Assembly (NCBI GenBank): GCA_963693315.1
Contig: OY856188.1
Location: 219,055,789 to 219,119,788 of the forward strand
Origin: Diogma glabrata
Lineage: Eukaryota > Arthropoda > Insecta > Diptera > Cylindrotomidae
Reading direction: 5' to 3'
Length of the DNA stretch: 64,000 bases
Shown here: one piece after another, positions 1 through 11,534 of the stretch
Position numbering within the stretch: the first letter of the stretch is position 1
Layout of the letters: the number at the start of each line of letters is the position of its first letter
Made by a program: the position numbers and the translations under genes
The notes under the pieces: generated by a model
What the model saw: only the letters and a program-made list of their open reading frames with translations
The model's database searches: none
What the model was told of the DNA's origin: nothing

Positions 1-960
1 GTCTCAACTTCATCGATTTATAATTGTAGAGTTATTGAAGCAATTTCAAAGTTTGATTCGTCATATGTGACCGCATGGTGAGGTTGAGACAATTGCATTT
101 CGATTGGAAATAGAACATGTTTTTTCAGTGTATAACTATTAAATATTAATTATTCAGTGTATAACTATTAATTATACTTTGTTTTTTTATTCCCTTTAGT
201 ACTACATTTATAATAAATTTTCAAACTTTAAATCAAACACGTTATCGAAATGTAAGATGTACCCCTACGTCTTAATTTTTAAAGTAAACCGCTATTTTCT
301 TATCAGTAAATATCTAAATATACGCCGAATGTGATGAATTTCTAATGTATGTAATTGTCAATTAGCGTCAGTTCAAACTTCCTTTGTATAAATTATTATA
401 CTGTAGGGTGTACAGTGAGATGAGAGATCGCTCTTTGTAATTTGTTGGGGTAGACAAATATTTCAGATTTTTATTTTGACTTTGCTGCATGGTATGACAA
501 TTGGTTCTCACACTGGTTTTTATCTCATCTTGTTTTTTGAATTTTTTTCAATTTATCTTTCAACAATAATAACCCTGCCAAAATAAAACGGTTTCAAGTA
601 GATTTAACCACTTATTATCCAAAGATTTTGAAACAAAAAGAAACAACAATGAGAGTATAATTATAAATAACTTAGTATAACCTGAAAAATAGATAACAAA
701 TTATCAAGGTATATACTATATAGTGACTATTTAGTGGTGATAAAATCCAATAGCAAACATAAAATGAATGTTAACAGCTTAAAGTGCAACTATTTCTTTG
801 TTAAATGACAAAACTGAACCTAATTAATATTTATGCATCTACGGAAATAAGGAGATGATATCATTAAGCTATTTGGTCATTCATAAGCAATGAAACTTAA
901 AGTCTTTAGCATATTTCAAGGTAAAAAGTTGAACAGAACAGAATACTAATAATAATTTTA
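1..960. other. AT-rich DNA, no gene seen
   Basis: No credible coding region, RNA gene or repeat boundary was found here. The sequence is AT-rich with short direct repeats, such as the doubled 'tataactatta' near 130-170. It may be intergenic or intronic. Confidence 0.5.
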
Positions 961-1020
961 GATATATATAACTTTAGTTTTAGATATATTTATTTATTTA
1001 GTTTAATTTTAGATATATTT

Positions 1021-1134
<114 letters not shown>

Positions 1135-1190
1135 AAGTTTTTTGGTTAAAGCCAATTTTCGAATTATTTATTATTTATGTATCGACAATT

Positions 1191-1219
1191 GTTTCGGTTT
1201 ATTATAAAACCATCTTCAA
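1191..1219 (-). ncRNA. Hammerhead-like core, left palindrome arm
   Basis: Mirror copy of the motif at 1367-1395. On the minus strand it reads TTGAAGA, then a GGTTT/AAACC stem, then GAAAC. It differs from the consensus CUGANGA by U for C at the first position. Helices I and III were not established. Confidence 0.35.
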
Positions 1220-1366
1220 GGATATGTTATAAACAAAAAATTCTTTTACAAAAAATAAACCACTAATAATATTTAGACAAAAAATTGACATAAAATGTCA
1301 ATTTTTTGTCTAAATATTATTAGTGGTTTATTTTTTGTAAAAGAATTTTTTGTTTATAACATATCC

Positions 1367-1395
1367 TTGAAGATGGTTTTATAATAAACCGAAAC
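1367..1395 (+). ncRNA. Hammerhead-like core, right palindrome arm
   Basis: Reads TTGAAGA, then GGTTT-loop-AAACC, then GAAAC. The spacing matches a hammerhead catalytic core with stem II intact, except that the first core base is U rather than C. PLEs are known to carry hammerhead motifs in their terminal repeats; assignment of this copy to a PLE is inference. Confidence 0.35.
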
Positions 1396-1486
1396 AATTG
1401 TCGATACATAAATAATAAATAATTCGAAAATTGGCTTTAACCAAAAAACTTTTTTAATTAAATAATTTGCAAGCCAAACATCATAT

Positions 1487-1743
<257 letters not shown>

Positions 1744-3512
1744 TAACCTTAAACTTGATTCTAGAAGCTAAAATTTTGTCTTTGTTTCCACAAAAAATAT
1801 CAGAGTAAAATCACCTCATGATTGTATGCGTTAGTCAAACGATGTAGTTGGACGAAGTATAATATCTGGAAACTAACCAGCTTGCTAGCAACATTAATTT
1901 AGTTTTCATTATGAAACAAATAAAAAAACAAGCATGAAGGAAAATTTATCTACAAAAAACTCTCTTTGGTGAAAAATCGATAACCAGTCAACGATTGTAT
2001 TATTCATACTGTAAAGATGATTATGTATCGTTATGTTAAGATTACTTATGTTTTTGTAATATAAATAAAAAGTTTGTTGAATTGTTTTAACTTATGAAAT
2101 AATAGCGAATATTATAAAAATCCCTATAAAACTCTTAAAAATAATAGTATTTTGATTAGATGCACTTAAATATTTCATTCTCAACGGTTTTATAACTTGA
2201 AGATATATAAATTTTTTATTTTTGAAATCAATATTATAATTGTAGATTGGTTATGTAAACGATGATTAAACAAAAAATTAAAACCTATGCTGATAAGGAG
2301 TTTAAAGCTGAGGAGCGTATCAATATAAGCTTCGATACTTTTAAACTCGCAATCTTTGATTGTCCTTAACATCGCGTGATAAATCGATATTCTATTAAAT
2401 ATTTCTTGGCTATGAAATTCGAAAAATAATTGCATGTATTAAAAATATGTTGATATTTTGCTGTTGAAATAAAAATTACCTCATTCATGTTGTACGAGAA
2501 TTTATTGGATTTGTAATTTTTTTTTGTTTTGCTTTAGATTCAAATCATCCTCAACAATTTCTATTTGTAAAAGAAAATAAAATGGGCGTTTTATATCAAA
2601 TTAAAATTCACTTTTATCAATTTAAATAATCTTAATTTATAATTATTTTTAACGAAATTTAACTTTTCTGTTGTTGTTGTTGGTAAATGTAAATAGTTTT
2701 CCCTCCTGATTTAATTTTATAATTTTTTGTTCTAATTTAAAGGGTGGTGTTATGGTATTAAATAATTTTATCGTATTTGATGTTCAATTAAATTTACGGG
2801 AAAGATTTGGATTAAAAATAATATCTTAAGTCAATCTCTTAGCTTAAGTTGAAACATTAAATGTTAAATGATTTTTTTAAGAAACTTGAACTGCAATTGG
2901 TAAATCTAGTATATTTTGTTCAACTAAATTGAAAAGAGTTTAAATTTACTATTGTTGAGTCACAAAAAATATAATATCGCGTTTAAGTGAATTGCTAATA
3001 TGTGTGGAAATATTATTTTTTAGATTTTAATTAAATTAAATCGTACCACTGCTGTCTTCTTATGGATTTATATGGAAAGCTATTTAGAAAAGCTTTCTAT
3101 CTTGAGCAAAATTTTATACATTTAAAGTTTTTCTGAAGTTGTCTGACTTAATCAATCTTCAACCACTTTATGTTAATAGGAACAATGTTGAAAACAGTAA
3201 TCTCAGGACAATTATCATGTTTGACAGATATATCGTAATTTTTAAAACGCTTTGTTAATGTATTCAATTTGAGTTTTTTAAATGTTACAAAAAACTAAAC
3301 TGTTTTTTGAGGTATGAAAGTTTTAACAGTTTTCGTTTATTTTGAAACGATTGGACTTTATTATAAAAACAAACAGGAATCCTGACTGGGAAATCTCTTA
3401 TTTATACGAAAAATTTATATCGAAACAAAAGTGTAATGTTGCATTAAAAAAAACTAATTTAACATTAAAAAAACTGACAAAAATTAAATTAATAAAAATA
3501 AAAAAAAGAAAC

Positions 3513-3824
3513 TTACGTTAAAGGGTATATATGATGATTCTCTTCAATATCTTGGTCTCTACGTAAATTTTTAACATCTCCAGTAGTCCCATTAATAGTC
3601 AAACACATGAAATATTTGCAGATAATCAACGGAATGCTGCATTTTGTATATATATTTTTCCCACTCACTACATATTCAAAACAATCAACATTTGTTCTTG
3701 CTGTTGCTTGTGCAATATTTTCAGCACTATAACGTTCTCCATCTCCGTGTAATAAGGTAGCTTCATTTTTATTAGCTTCTTGTATACTTTTTATTTCTAA
3801 TAATTCAATTGATTCACATTTCAT
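3513..3824 (-). CDS. Candidate exon of unknown gene (duplicate copy 1)
   Basis: A 103-codon open frame on the minus strand begins with ATG. It has non-repetitive, protein-like composition with several charged stretches and four cysteines. Just before its stop, the minus strand reads 'aac|GTAAGT', a strong 5' splice donor near 3517-3523. That suggests a first coding exon ending in ...HHIYP rather than a complete gene. I recognise no domain, and no convincing next exon was found leftwards. The identical copy at 6918-7229 gives no evidence of selection because the duplication is too recent. It could be a chance frame. Confidence 0.3.
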   Translation of the reverse strand: MKCESIELLEIKSIQEANKNEATLLHGDGERYSAENIAQATARTNVDCFEYVVSGKNIYTKCSIPLIICKYFMCLTINGTTGDVKNLRRDQDIEENHHIYPLT

Positions 3825-4492
3825 TTAAATATCATCATTATCAGATTAAGAAATATCTTCTTATTATATTCATCACTTTATACATAAATTTTCATCATAA
3901 ACAATATTTCTTAAGAAATTGTATTTTAACGTTTCGATAGTAATGCTCTAAAATTTACACGATATAGTCATTTTTATAACACATAATAGTAGATAACCAT
4001 TTATTGTAAGCTAAGTTTAAATATATAATTTGATTCAATTGAATCACAGAAAATTAGTACAATTTTGGAGCTTGATTTAAACTTACAAGATCTTCTTTGT
4101 AATGTTTGATTGTAATTTGTCTAATCTCGGTCGAATATTTTATCTTGTATATAAAGACAGATTCTCCATCTCTTGTTTTTTTTTAATTATGCTCTTCACC
4201 GCACACAAATTCCTAATTTCCTCATATCATCTCAATAAAAAATTATATTCAAAAGAGAAAATATGCTCCTCTACAACTACAGACCAAACCATTCTACTCT
4301 TAGTAAATTGTACAACCGTATTATATCAACATATAGTATTATCACTAATCTTTACATAACAAAAAATTATTATTAAACATGTGCTATTAAATGACATTGA
4401 ATGACGCGACAAAGCAATTAACTAAAAAATATTTGTTGAAATTTATTTTAATTTAAAAAATAATTCAAATTATTAGCGAATTTTTTTATATA

Positions 4493-4670
4493 TAAATGGG
4501 ACCGATTCAACAAAAATCTTTTATTCTTTTATAAAAATGTTTTAAAAAACGTAAAAGAAACCAAAAATAAAAGATTAAAGGAAATTGCTATTCGAAAGTA
4601 TTGTTAAAAGTTTCTTTTATTTTGAATGTCTATTTTTTCGGGATCGAAAAAAATCTTTTATGTTATCTGT
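4493..4670. repeat. Interspersed repeat, copy 1 (MITE-like)
   Basis: Contains 'aaattgctattcgaa' flanked by 'aaaataaaagat'-type sequence. The same words recur at 7898-8075 (through the tandem duplication) and, inverted and diverged, at 9473-9602. The outer edge 'gggaccgattcaac' resembles the reverse complement of the outer edge near 9590-9600. I could not define terminal repeats or target duplications. Confidence 0.35.
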
Positions 4671-5003
4671 CAAATGGATAGTTTGTTAAGTAATTGGAAA
4701 CTACAAATAAGATAAGTAATTCAAAATAAGGTAATTTTATTATCTTTTTGGCTAACAAAGCAATTATGATTTATATATAGATTGTAATATAAATAGTTTT
4801 AATAAACGATTTTCTATTTTTCAGCAAAAATGGATAAAAAAAATTGTATGGAAGCAAAAAGTTATAAACAAGTTTCATGTATATATAAATAAGAGTTATG
4901 TGAATATATGTATATGTTATGTGCATAAAGATGTGTTTGCGATTAGCAAAATTTTAACCAAAAAACTTTTTCAATTAAATAATTTGCAAGCCAAACATCA
5001 TAT

Positions 5004-5148
<145 letters not shown>

Positions 5149-6917
5149 TAACCTTAAACTTGATTCTAGAAGCTAAAATTTTGTCTTTGTTTCCACAAAA
5201 AATATCAGAGTAAAATCACCTCATGATTGTATGCGTTAGTCAAACGATGTAGTTGGACGAAGTATAATATCTGGAAACTAACCAGCTTGCTAGCAACATT
5301 AATTTAGTTTTCATTATGAAACAAATAAAAAAACAAGCATGAAGGAAAATTTATCTACAAAAAACTCTCTTTGGTGAAAAATCGATAACCAGTCAACGAT
5401 TGTATTATTCATACTGTAAAGATGATTATGTATCGTTATGTTAAGATTACTTATGTTTTTGTAATATAAATAAAAAGTTTGTTGAATTGTTTTAACTTAT
5501 GAAATAATAGCGAATATTATAAAAATCCCTATAAAACTCTTAAAAGTAATAGTATTTTGATTAGATGCACTTAAATATTTCATTCTCAACGGTTTTATAA
5601 CTTGAAGATATATAAATTTTTTATTTTTGAAATCAATATTATAATTGTAGATTGGTTATGTAAACGATGATTAAACAAAAAATTAAAACCTATGCTGATA
5701 AGGAGTTTAAAGCTGAGGAGCGTATCAATATAAGCTTCGATACTTTTAAACTCGCAATCTTTGATTGTCCTTAACATCGCGTGATAAATCGATATTCTAT
5801 TAAATATTTCTTGGCTATGAAATTCGAAAAATAATTGCATGTATTAAAAATATGTTGATATTTTGCTGTTGAAATAAAAATTACCTCATTCATGTTGTAC
5901 GAGAATTTATTGGATTTGTAATTTTTTTTTGTTTTGCTTTAGATTCAAATCATCCTCAACAATTTCTATTTGTAAAAGAAAATAAAATGGGCGTTTTATA
6001 TCAAATTAAAATTCACTTTTATCAATTTAAATAATCTTAATTTATAATTATTTTTAACGAAATTTAACTTTTCTGTTGTTGTTGTTGGTAAATGTAAATA
6101 GTTTTCCCTCCTGATTTAATTTTATAATTTTTTGTTCTAATTTAAAGGGTGGTGTTATGGTATTAAATAATTTTATCGTATTTGATGTTCAATTAAATTT
6201 ACGGGAAAGATTTGGATTAAAAATAATATCTTAAGTCAATCTCTTAGCTTAAGTTGAAACATTAAATGTTAAATGATTTTTTTAAGAAACTTGAACTGCA
6301 ATTGGTAAATCTAGTATATTTTGTTCAACTAAATTGAAAAGAGTTTAAATTTACTATTGTTGAGTCACAAAAAATATAATATCGCGTTTAAGTGAATTGC
6401 TAATATGTGTGGAAATATTATTTTTTAGATTTTAATTAAATTAAATCGTACCACTGCTGTCTTCTTATGGATTTATATGGAAAGCTATTTAGAAAAGCTT
6501 TCTATCTTGAGCAAAATTTTATACATTTAAAGTTTTTCTGAAGTTGTCTGACTTAATCAATCTTCAACCACTTTATGTTAATAGGAACAATGTTGAAAAC
6601 AGTAATCTCAGGACAATTATCATGTTTGACAGATATATCGTAATTTTTAAAACGCTTTGTTAATGTATTCAATTTGAGTTTTTTAAATGTTACAAAAAAC
6701 TAAACTGTTTTTTGAGGTATGAAAGTTTTAACAGTTTTCGTTTATTTTGAAACGATTGGACTTTATTATAAAAACAAACAGGAATCCTGACTGGGAAATC
6801 TCTTATTTATACGAAAAATTTATATCGAAACAAAAGTGTAATGTTGCATTAAAAAAAACTAATTTAACATTAAAAAAACTGACAAAAATTAAATTAATAA
6901 AAATAAAAAAAAGAAAC

Positions 6918-7229
6918 TTACGTTAAAGGGTATATATGATGATTCTCTTCAATATCTTGGTCTCTACGTAAATTTTTAACATCTCCAGTAGTCCCATTAA
7001 TAGTCAAACACATGAAATATTTGCAGATAATCAACGGAATGCTGCATTTTGTATATATATTTTTCCCACTCACTACATATTCAAAACAATCAACATTTGT
7101 TCTTGCTGTTGCTTGTGCAATATTTTCAGCACTATAACGTTCTCCATCTCCGTGTAATAAGGTAGCTTCATTTTTATTAGCTTCTTGTATACTTTTTATT
7201 TCTAATAATTCAATTGATTCACATTTCAT
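6918..7229 (-). CDS. Candidate exon of unknown gene (duplicate copy 2)
   Basis: Same 103-codon frame and same minus-strand GTAAGT donor as at 3513-3824, with an identical protein. If the gene is real, the duplication either created a second first exon or copied an internal segment. Function is unknown. Confidence 0.3.
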   Translation of the reverse strand: MKCESIELLEIKSIQEANKNEATLLHGDGERYSAENIAQATARTNVDCFEYVVSGKNIYTKCSIPLIICKYFMCLTINGTTGDVKNLRRDQDIEENHHIYPLT

Positions 7230-7897
7230 TTAAATATCATCATTATCAGATTAAGAAATATCTTCTTATTATATTCATCACTTTATACATAAATTTTCAT
7301 CATAAACAATATTTCTTAAGAAATTGTATTTTAACGTTTCGATAGTAATGCTCTAAAATTTACACGATATAGTCATTTTTATAACACATAATAGTAGATA
7401 ACCATTTATTGTAAGCTAAGTTTAAATATATAATTTGATTCAATTGAATCACAGAAAATTAGTACAATTTTGGAGCTTGATTTAAACTTACAAGATCTTC
7501 TTTGTAATGTTTGATTGTAATTTGTCTAATCTCGGTCGAATATTTTATCTTGTATATAAAGACAGATTCTCCATCTCTTGTTTTTTTTTAATTATGCTCT
7601 TCATCGCACACAAATTCCTAATTTCCTCATATCATCTCAATAAAAAATTATATTCAAAAGAGAAAATATGCTCCTCTACAACTACAGACCAAACCATTCT
7701 ACTCTTAGTAAATTGTACAACCGTATTATATCAACATATAGTATTATCACTAATCTTTACATAACAAAAAATTATTATTAAACATGTGCTATTAAATGAC
7801 ATTGAATGACGCGACAAAGCAATTAACTAAAAAATATTTGTTGAAATTTATTTTAATTTAAAAAATAATTCAAATTATTAGCGAATTTTTTTATATA

Positions 7898-8075
7898 TAA
7901 ATGGGACCGATTCAACAAAAATCTTTTATTCTTTTATAAAAATGTTTTAAAAGACGTAAAAGAAACCAAAAATAAAAGATTAAAGGAAATTGCTATTCGA
8001 AAGTATTGTTAAAAGTTTCTTTTATTTTGAATGTCTATTTTTTCGGGATCGAAAAAAATCTTTTATGTTATCTGT
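7898..8075. repeat. Interspersed repeat, copy 2 (MITE-like)
   Basis: Copy of 4493-4670 carried by the tandem duplication. Confidence 0.35.
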
Positions 8076-8574
8076 CAAATGGATAGTTTGTTAAGTAATT
8101 GGAAACTACAAATAAGATAAGTAATTCAAAATAAGGTAATTTTATTATCTTTTTGGCTAACAAAGCAATTATGATTTATATATAGATTGTAATATAAATA
8201 GTTTTAATAAACGATTTTCTATTTTTCAGCAAAAATGGATAAAAAAAATTGTATGGAAGCAAAAAGTTATAAACAAGTTTCATGTATATATAAATAAGAG
8301 TTATGTGAATATATGTATATGTTATGTGCATAAAGATGTGTTTGCGATTAGCAAAATTTTAAGCCATCAAATGTTGGAATATTAAATTAAATACATTTAT
8401 CGAATGAAATGTAACATAATATAATTTAAAGTTTGATTTAAATAAAATAAAATAGTTTTTATTAAATAAAAAATTCTAGTTCTAATTTATATGCTTCACT
8501 CACAAAACAATTCACTTTTAAATAAAATTTAATAAAAATAGTATTTATATTTGATTGGACTTTGTGTTCTATTT

Positions 8575-9330
8575 GAGCAATTTCCCTTTTAATTTTGATT
8601 ATTTTTTGTTTATAGATAGTCTTTGATAAATGAAAAATACGGCTTCAAGTAGAATTTTTTTAAATATAGACCAAAATAAACCAAATTAAAAAGGGTCGAG
8701 TCAAAATGTCGCAAAATTTTGCTGAACTTGACTGAAATTGCTTTTAAAAAGTTCATTTAATAATAAAATATTTGATATTTAACATTAAAAAAAAAATCTG
8801 AATCTAAAAATCGTTATTTTTATAATTTTCCTTCAGAACAAAAAAAACTGATTCCCGACAGTCATATGCACAACGAATTTTATCTCTAAAACAAAAAATA
8901 TAGCTAGTCCTAAACTTTCACAAGTGGTTAGATATAAAATAAGCTTCAATTTAGTTGAAAAAAAAAAAAAAAAAAAAAGGCTATGCCATCTTTTTTTCAA
9001 TTACACCATTTTTTTCTTATGTTACACCGTTAAAAATTATTTCAAAAAATTAACAGTGTACATTTCTAAAAACTTTGTTTTAATACCTATTCAACGACAT
9101 ATTATTTATGAAAATCGATTGAGTAGTTTTTCTACAATCGCTCGTCAAAATGCACTCACATCACAAAATAACAAAAATTGAGGGGCACCCTGTGAAGACC
9201 CCTGGTCGAAAAAAAAATTCTAAGAGAACTTGTATTTTTTATTTATCAAAGACTATCTATGAACAAAAAATAATCAAAATTAAAAGGGGTCAAGTCAAAA
9301 CGTTGTTGAATCTTCGTGAAATTGCTCATT
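8575..9330. repeat. Foldback repeat with ~80-bp inverted arms
   Basis: Arms 8575-8660 and 9210-9287 are diverged reverse complements, sharing 'caaagactatctat' and 'aataatcaaaattaaaa'. A direct repeat is layered on top: 'agggtcgagtcaaaatg' near 8693 and 'aggggtcaagtcaaaacg' near 9284. A pure A run lies at about 8957-8977. This looks like an old non-autonomous DNA transposon, family unknown. Confidence 0.55.
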
Positions 9331-9472
9331 TGTTTTTGTTAACAAATAGTACTTTTTTATAATTAAAATAGTGATTATACAAGACCACAACATTTTCTTT
9401 TATTGTAAAATGACCACTTCTATGTCTTTCATAAAGTGTCAAAATCTTTTACACTTAAAGATTTATAAAATA

Positions 9473-9602
9473 AAATTTTGGCGTTCGAATAGCAATTTCT
9501 GTTATTTGATCTTTTATTTTGAAAGGTTAAAAAATTCATATAAAAAAAATAAAAGATAAAGGAATAACAGAGTAAAAGATTTGTATTGAATTGGGCCTAA
9601 TA
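9473..9602. repeat. Interspersed repeat, inverted diverged copy
   Basis: The reverse complement carries 'caaaataaaagat' then 'gaaattgctattcgaa', as in 4493-4670. No gene is seen from 9331 to 9929 apart from this repeat. Confidence 0.35.
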
Positions 9603-9929
9603 TTCTTATTTCAGAGTAAAAATTGAAATAGGCCGTCGTTACAAATTATCTAAATGGCGGTTTCAAAATTTTTTAGAATTTCTATTTTCTTCAAACTTTG
9701 TTAAATTAAACTCAGTAGTCTTTAAAATATTGCTAATGGACCACATTTAATGTCATATTTTTGTGAATCTGTATGTTTCAAAATAGGTTAAACTAAACTG
9801 GTTGGTTACTGTATATAAAAAAACCTGAGTTTACAATTTCATTTTTTGTGAGCGTTTTTTCTCTCCTCAAAATAGTATTTACAAATTCGATGGATTTTAC
9901 CGCTGGTACTTGGCAAAACATGATGAATA

Positions 9930-10125
9930 ATTGTAAATAAAATTCCTTGTTGTAGTATTTCGCAATTGAGTTTTTATTATTGATAAATTAACTAATTTGA
10001 GTTTATTTAATTTATGTGCCGATTTCGATTATAACATCATCCTCAGAATCCTACAAAAAACTGTTAATTTATCAATAATAAAAACTCAATTGCGAAATAC
10101 TACAATATGAAATTTTATTTACAAT
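9930..10125. mobile_element. Solo PLE-end foldback, 63-bp arms
   Basis: Arms 9930-9992 and 10063-10125 are near-perfect reverse complements. The 70-bp spacer holds a hammerhead-like core on the minus strand. Short terminal repeats with a hammerhead and no coding sequence are expected of PLE remnants or of a non-autonomous derivative. No protein-coding part remains here. Confidence 0.6.
10022..10046 (-). ncRNA. Hammerhead ribozyme-like core
   Basis: The minus strand reads CTGAGGA, a short GAT/ATC stem II with a 6-nt loop, then GAAA. This matches the conserved CUGANGA...GAAA hammerhead core exactly. The surrounding 63-bp inverted arms could close an outer helix. Helix III and the cleavage triplet were not resolved by eye. 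Confidence 0.5.
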
Positions 10126-10339
10126 TAGTATTTACAAATTAAAATTTTTATAATTTTAGTATTTTTCTTACTGGTAAGAGTAAAGTTTCTATATTTTTGG
10201 TTTGGGTCAGTTTTAATAACTGCCCGGTATGGGAAGTTATTGTTTTTTGTCGATTTTTAAAATCAGAATTTTTAAGATAATTTAACTTTTCAAGACCTGA
10301 CGATAGACAAAAACTACATTTTTCACTTATACGTATTTC

Positions 10340-10397
10340 GAAGTGGGATTCGAACCTTCCTCATCAGTCACGTTATCCAACTACTCCACCGAGGCGA
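10340..10397 (-). repeat. tRNA-derived SINE head
   Basis: The minus strand contains box A-like TGGAGTAGTTGG and, about 20 nt on, box B GGTTCGAATCC. The spacing is too short for an intact tRNA (usually about 31 nt or more) and no acceptor stem pairs, so this is a tRNA-related SINE or pseudo-tRNA rather than a functional gene. The body of the SINE was not delimited. Confidence 0.5.
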
Positions 10398-11521
10398 TGA
10401 CATTTCAAAGTTGATGGTAGATTTAAAAGCAAACTGATGTCGTTTTCTTTTTGCCAGAGCAGGCAAGCTTTTTTTTTCATAAAAAGAATATGAAACAACT
10501 TGATCTAGTTTTGTAGTGGTGTTTGTGAACTGTCATTTAACGTTTTTGTAATTAATAGTATTTAATTAAATAATTTTTTATTGATTTTTAATTTAAAACT
10601 CGATTTAAACAAAACATTTATTTAAACAATAACTACTTCACTTTAAAAAAATAATATTAAGTAAATGTCGTCTTGTTTGCTTACTAATTTTGAAAGATTT
10701 GTAAATGTATTTGTGCAACTCTATTGTATTTACAACTTGCTCTACGAAAAAATCTAGATGCAGAAAAATATTTTTAGGGCAAAAAAGGATCACTTGTTTT
10801 TGTCAAATATAATACGTTATGTCAAAAAAACTTGATCTGAAATCAAAAATGGGCGTGTCAGAGCAGTTTTTTAGGCAAAAGAAAACGACATAAGAAATAT
10901 ACTAGAATTAAAAATTGAATAAGAAACAGAAATACATATCAAACGATGTGTAACAGGAATTTTACGCTAAAATTAAATTTCTGATTATTGAAATGAAAAT
11001 ATTTATTTCGATTTAAGAGCAAGAACGAAATTTTTTGTTTTCGCTCCTGTATTTGGGAATGTTATACTTGTTTATGTTACTCGATTTGAAAGAACGGAAT
11101 AAAAGAGTGATGTAGGATGCGTTTTAAACTCTGCAAAGCCTCCAACAAAGATAAAATATATCCCAAAATTAAAGCAAATTGCCACCAACTCTGACAAAAA
11201 TCGGTTAGACATCTGAGAGTTTTGGCTTAGTAAAAATGGAGCGTTACTCAAAAATAACGAAGATTTGCATCCACAGTTTGAAAATTTCATACAATATATG
11301 GTTGGAATAGTATTTTAACTTCTTCAACTTTGAAGAGGTTTATCGAAAAATTCAGGGCGACTAGATCGGCTTAAGGCTCAATTTCAAATCAGTTTGTGAC
11401 AGTATTGGTGAAAGTTTCATTGCTGGAAAATTTTGACAGTTGTTCAATTAGCTGTCAAATGTAGAGAAAATAATTTTTATTTGAATTTTTGCGCTATTTA
11501 TTGAAATAAATATAAATCCAG
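10398..11521. other. AT-rich DNA, no gene supported
   Basis: Contains one 72-codon minus-strand frame (11072-11290) with no recognisable features. Nothing else was seen. It ends at the LINE target duplication. Confidence 0.4.
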
Positions 11522-11534
11522 GGTTTGATAAGTT
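11522..11534. repeat. Target site duplication, left copy (LINE pair)
   Basis: 'ggtttgataagtt' here matches 19088-19100 exactly over 13 bp; the preceding bases differ (g versus t). The last two t bases are ambiguous with the poly-T tract. The two copies bracket the whole two-element LINE array. Confidence 0.75.

Noticed and set aside
2190..2435. 81-codon minus-strand frame (duplicate at 5595-5840)
   Set aside because: No motif, no splice site evidence. The duplicate is identical only because the tandem duplication is recent.
4102..4359. 85-codon plus-strand frame (duplicate at 7507-7764)
   Set aside because: No recognisable domain; AT-driven composition.
10340..10397. Functional tRNA gene
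   Set aside because: A and B boxes are too close and the acceptor stem is missing.
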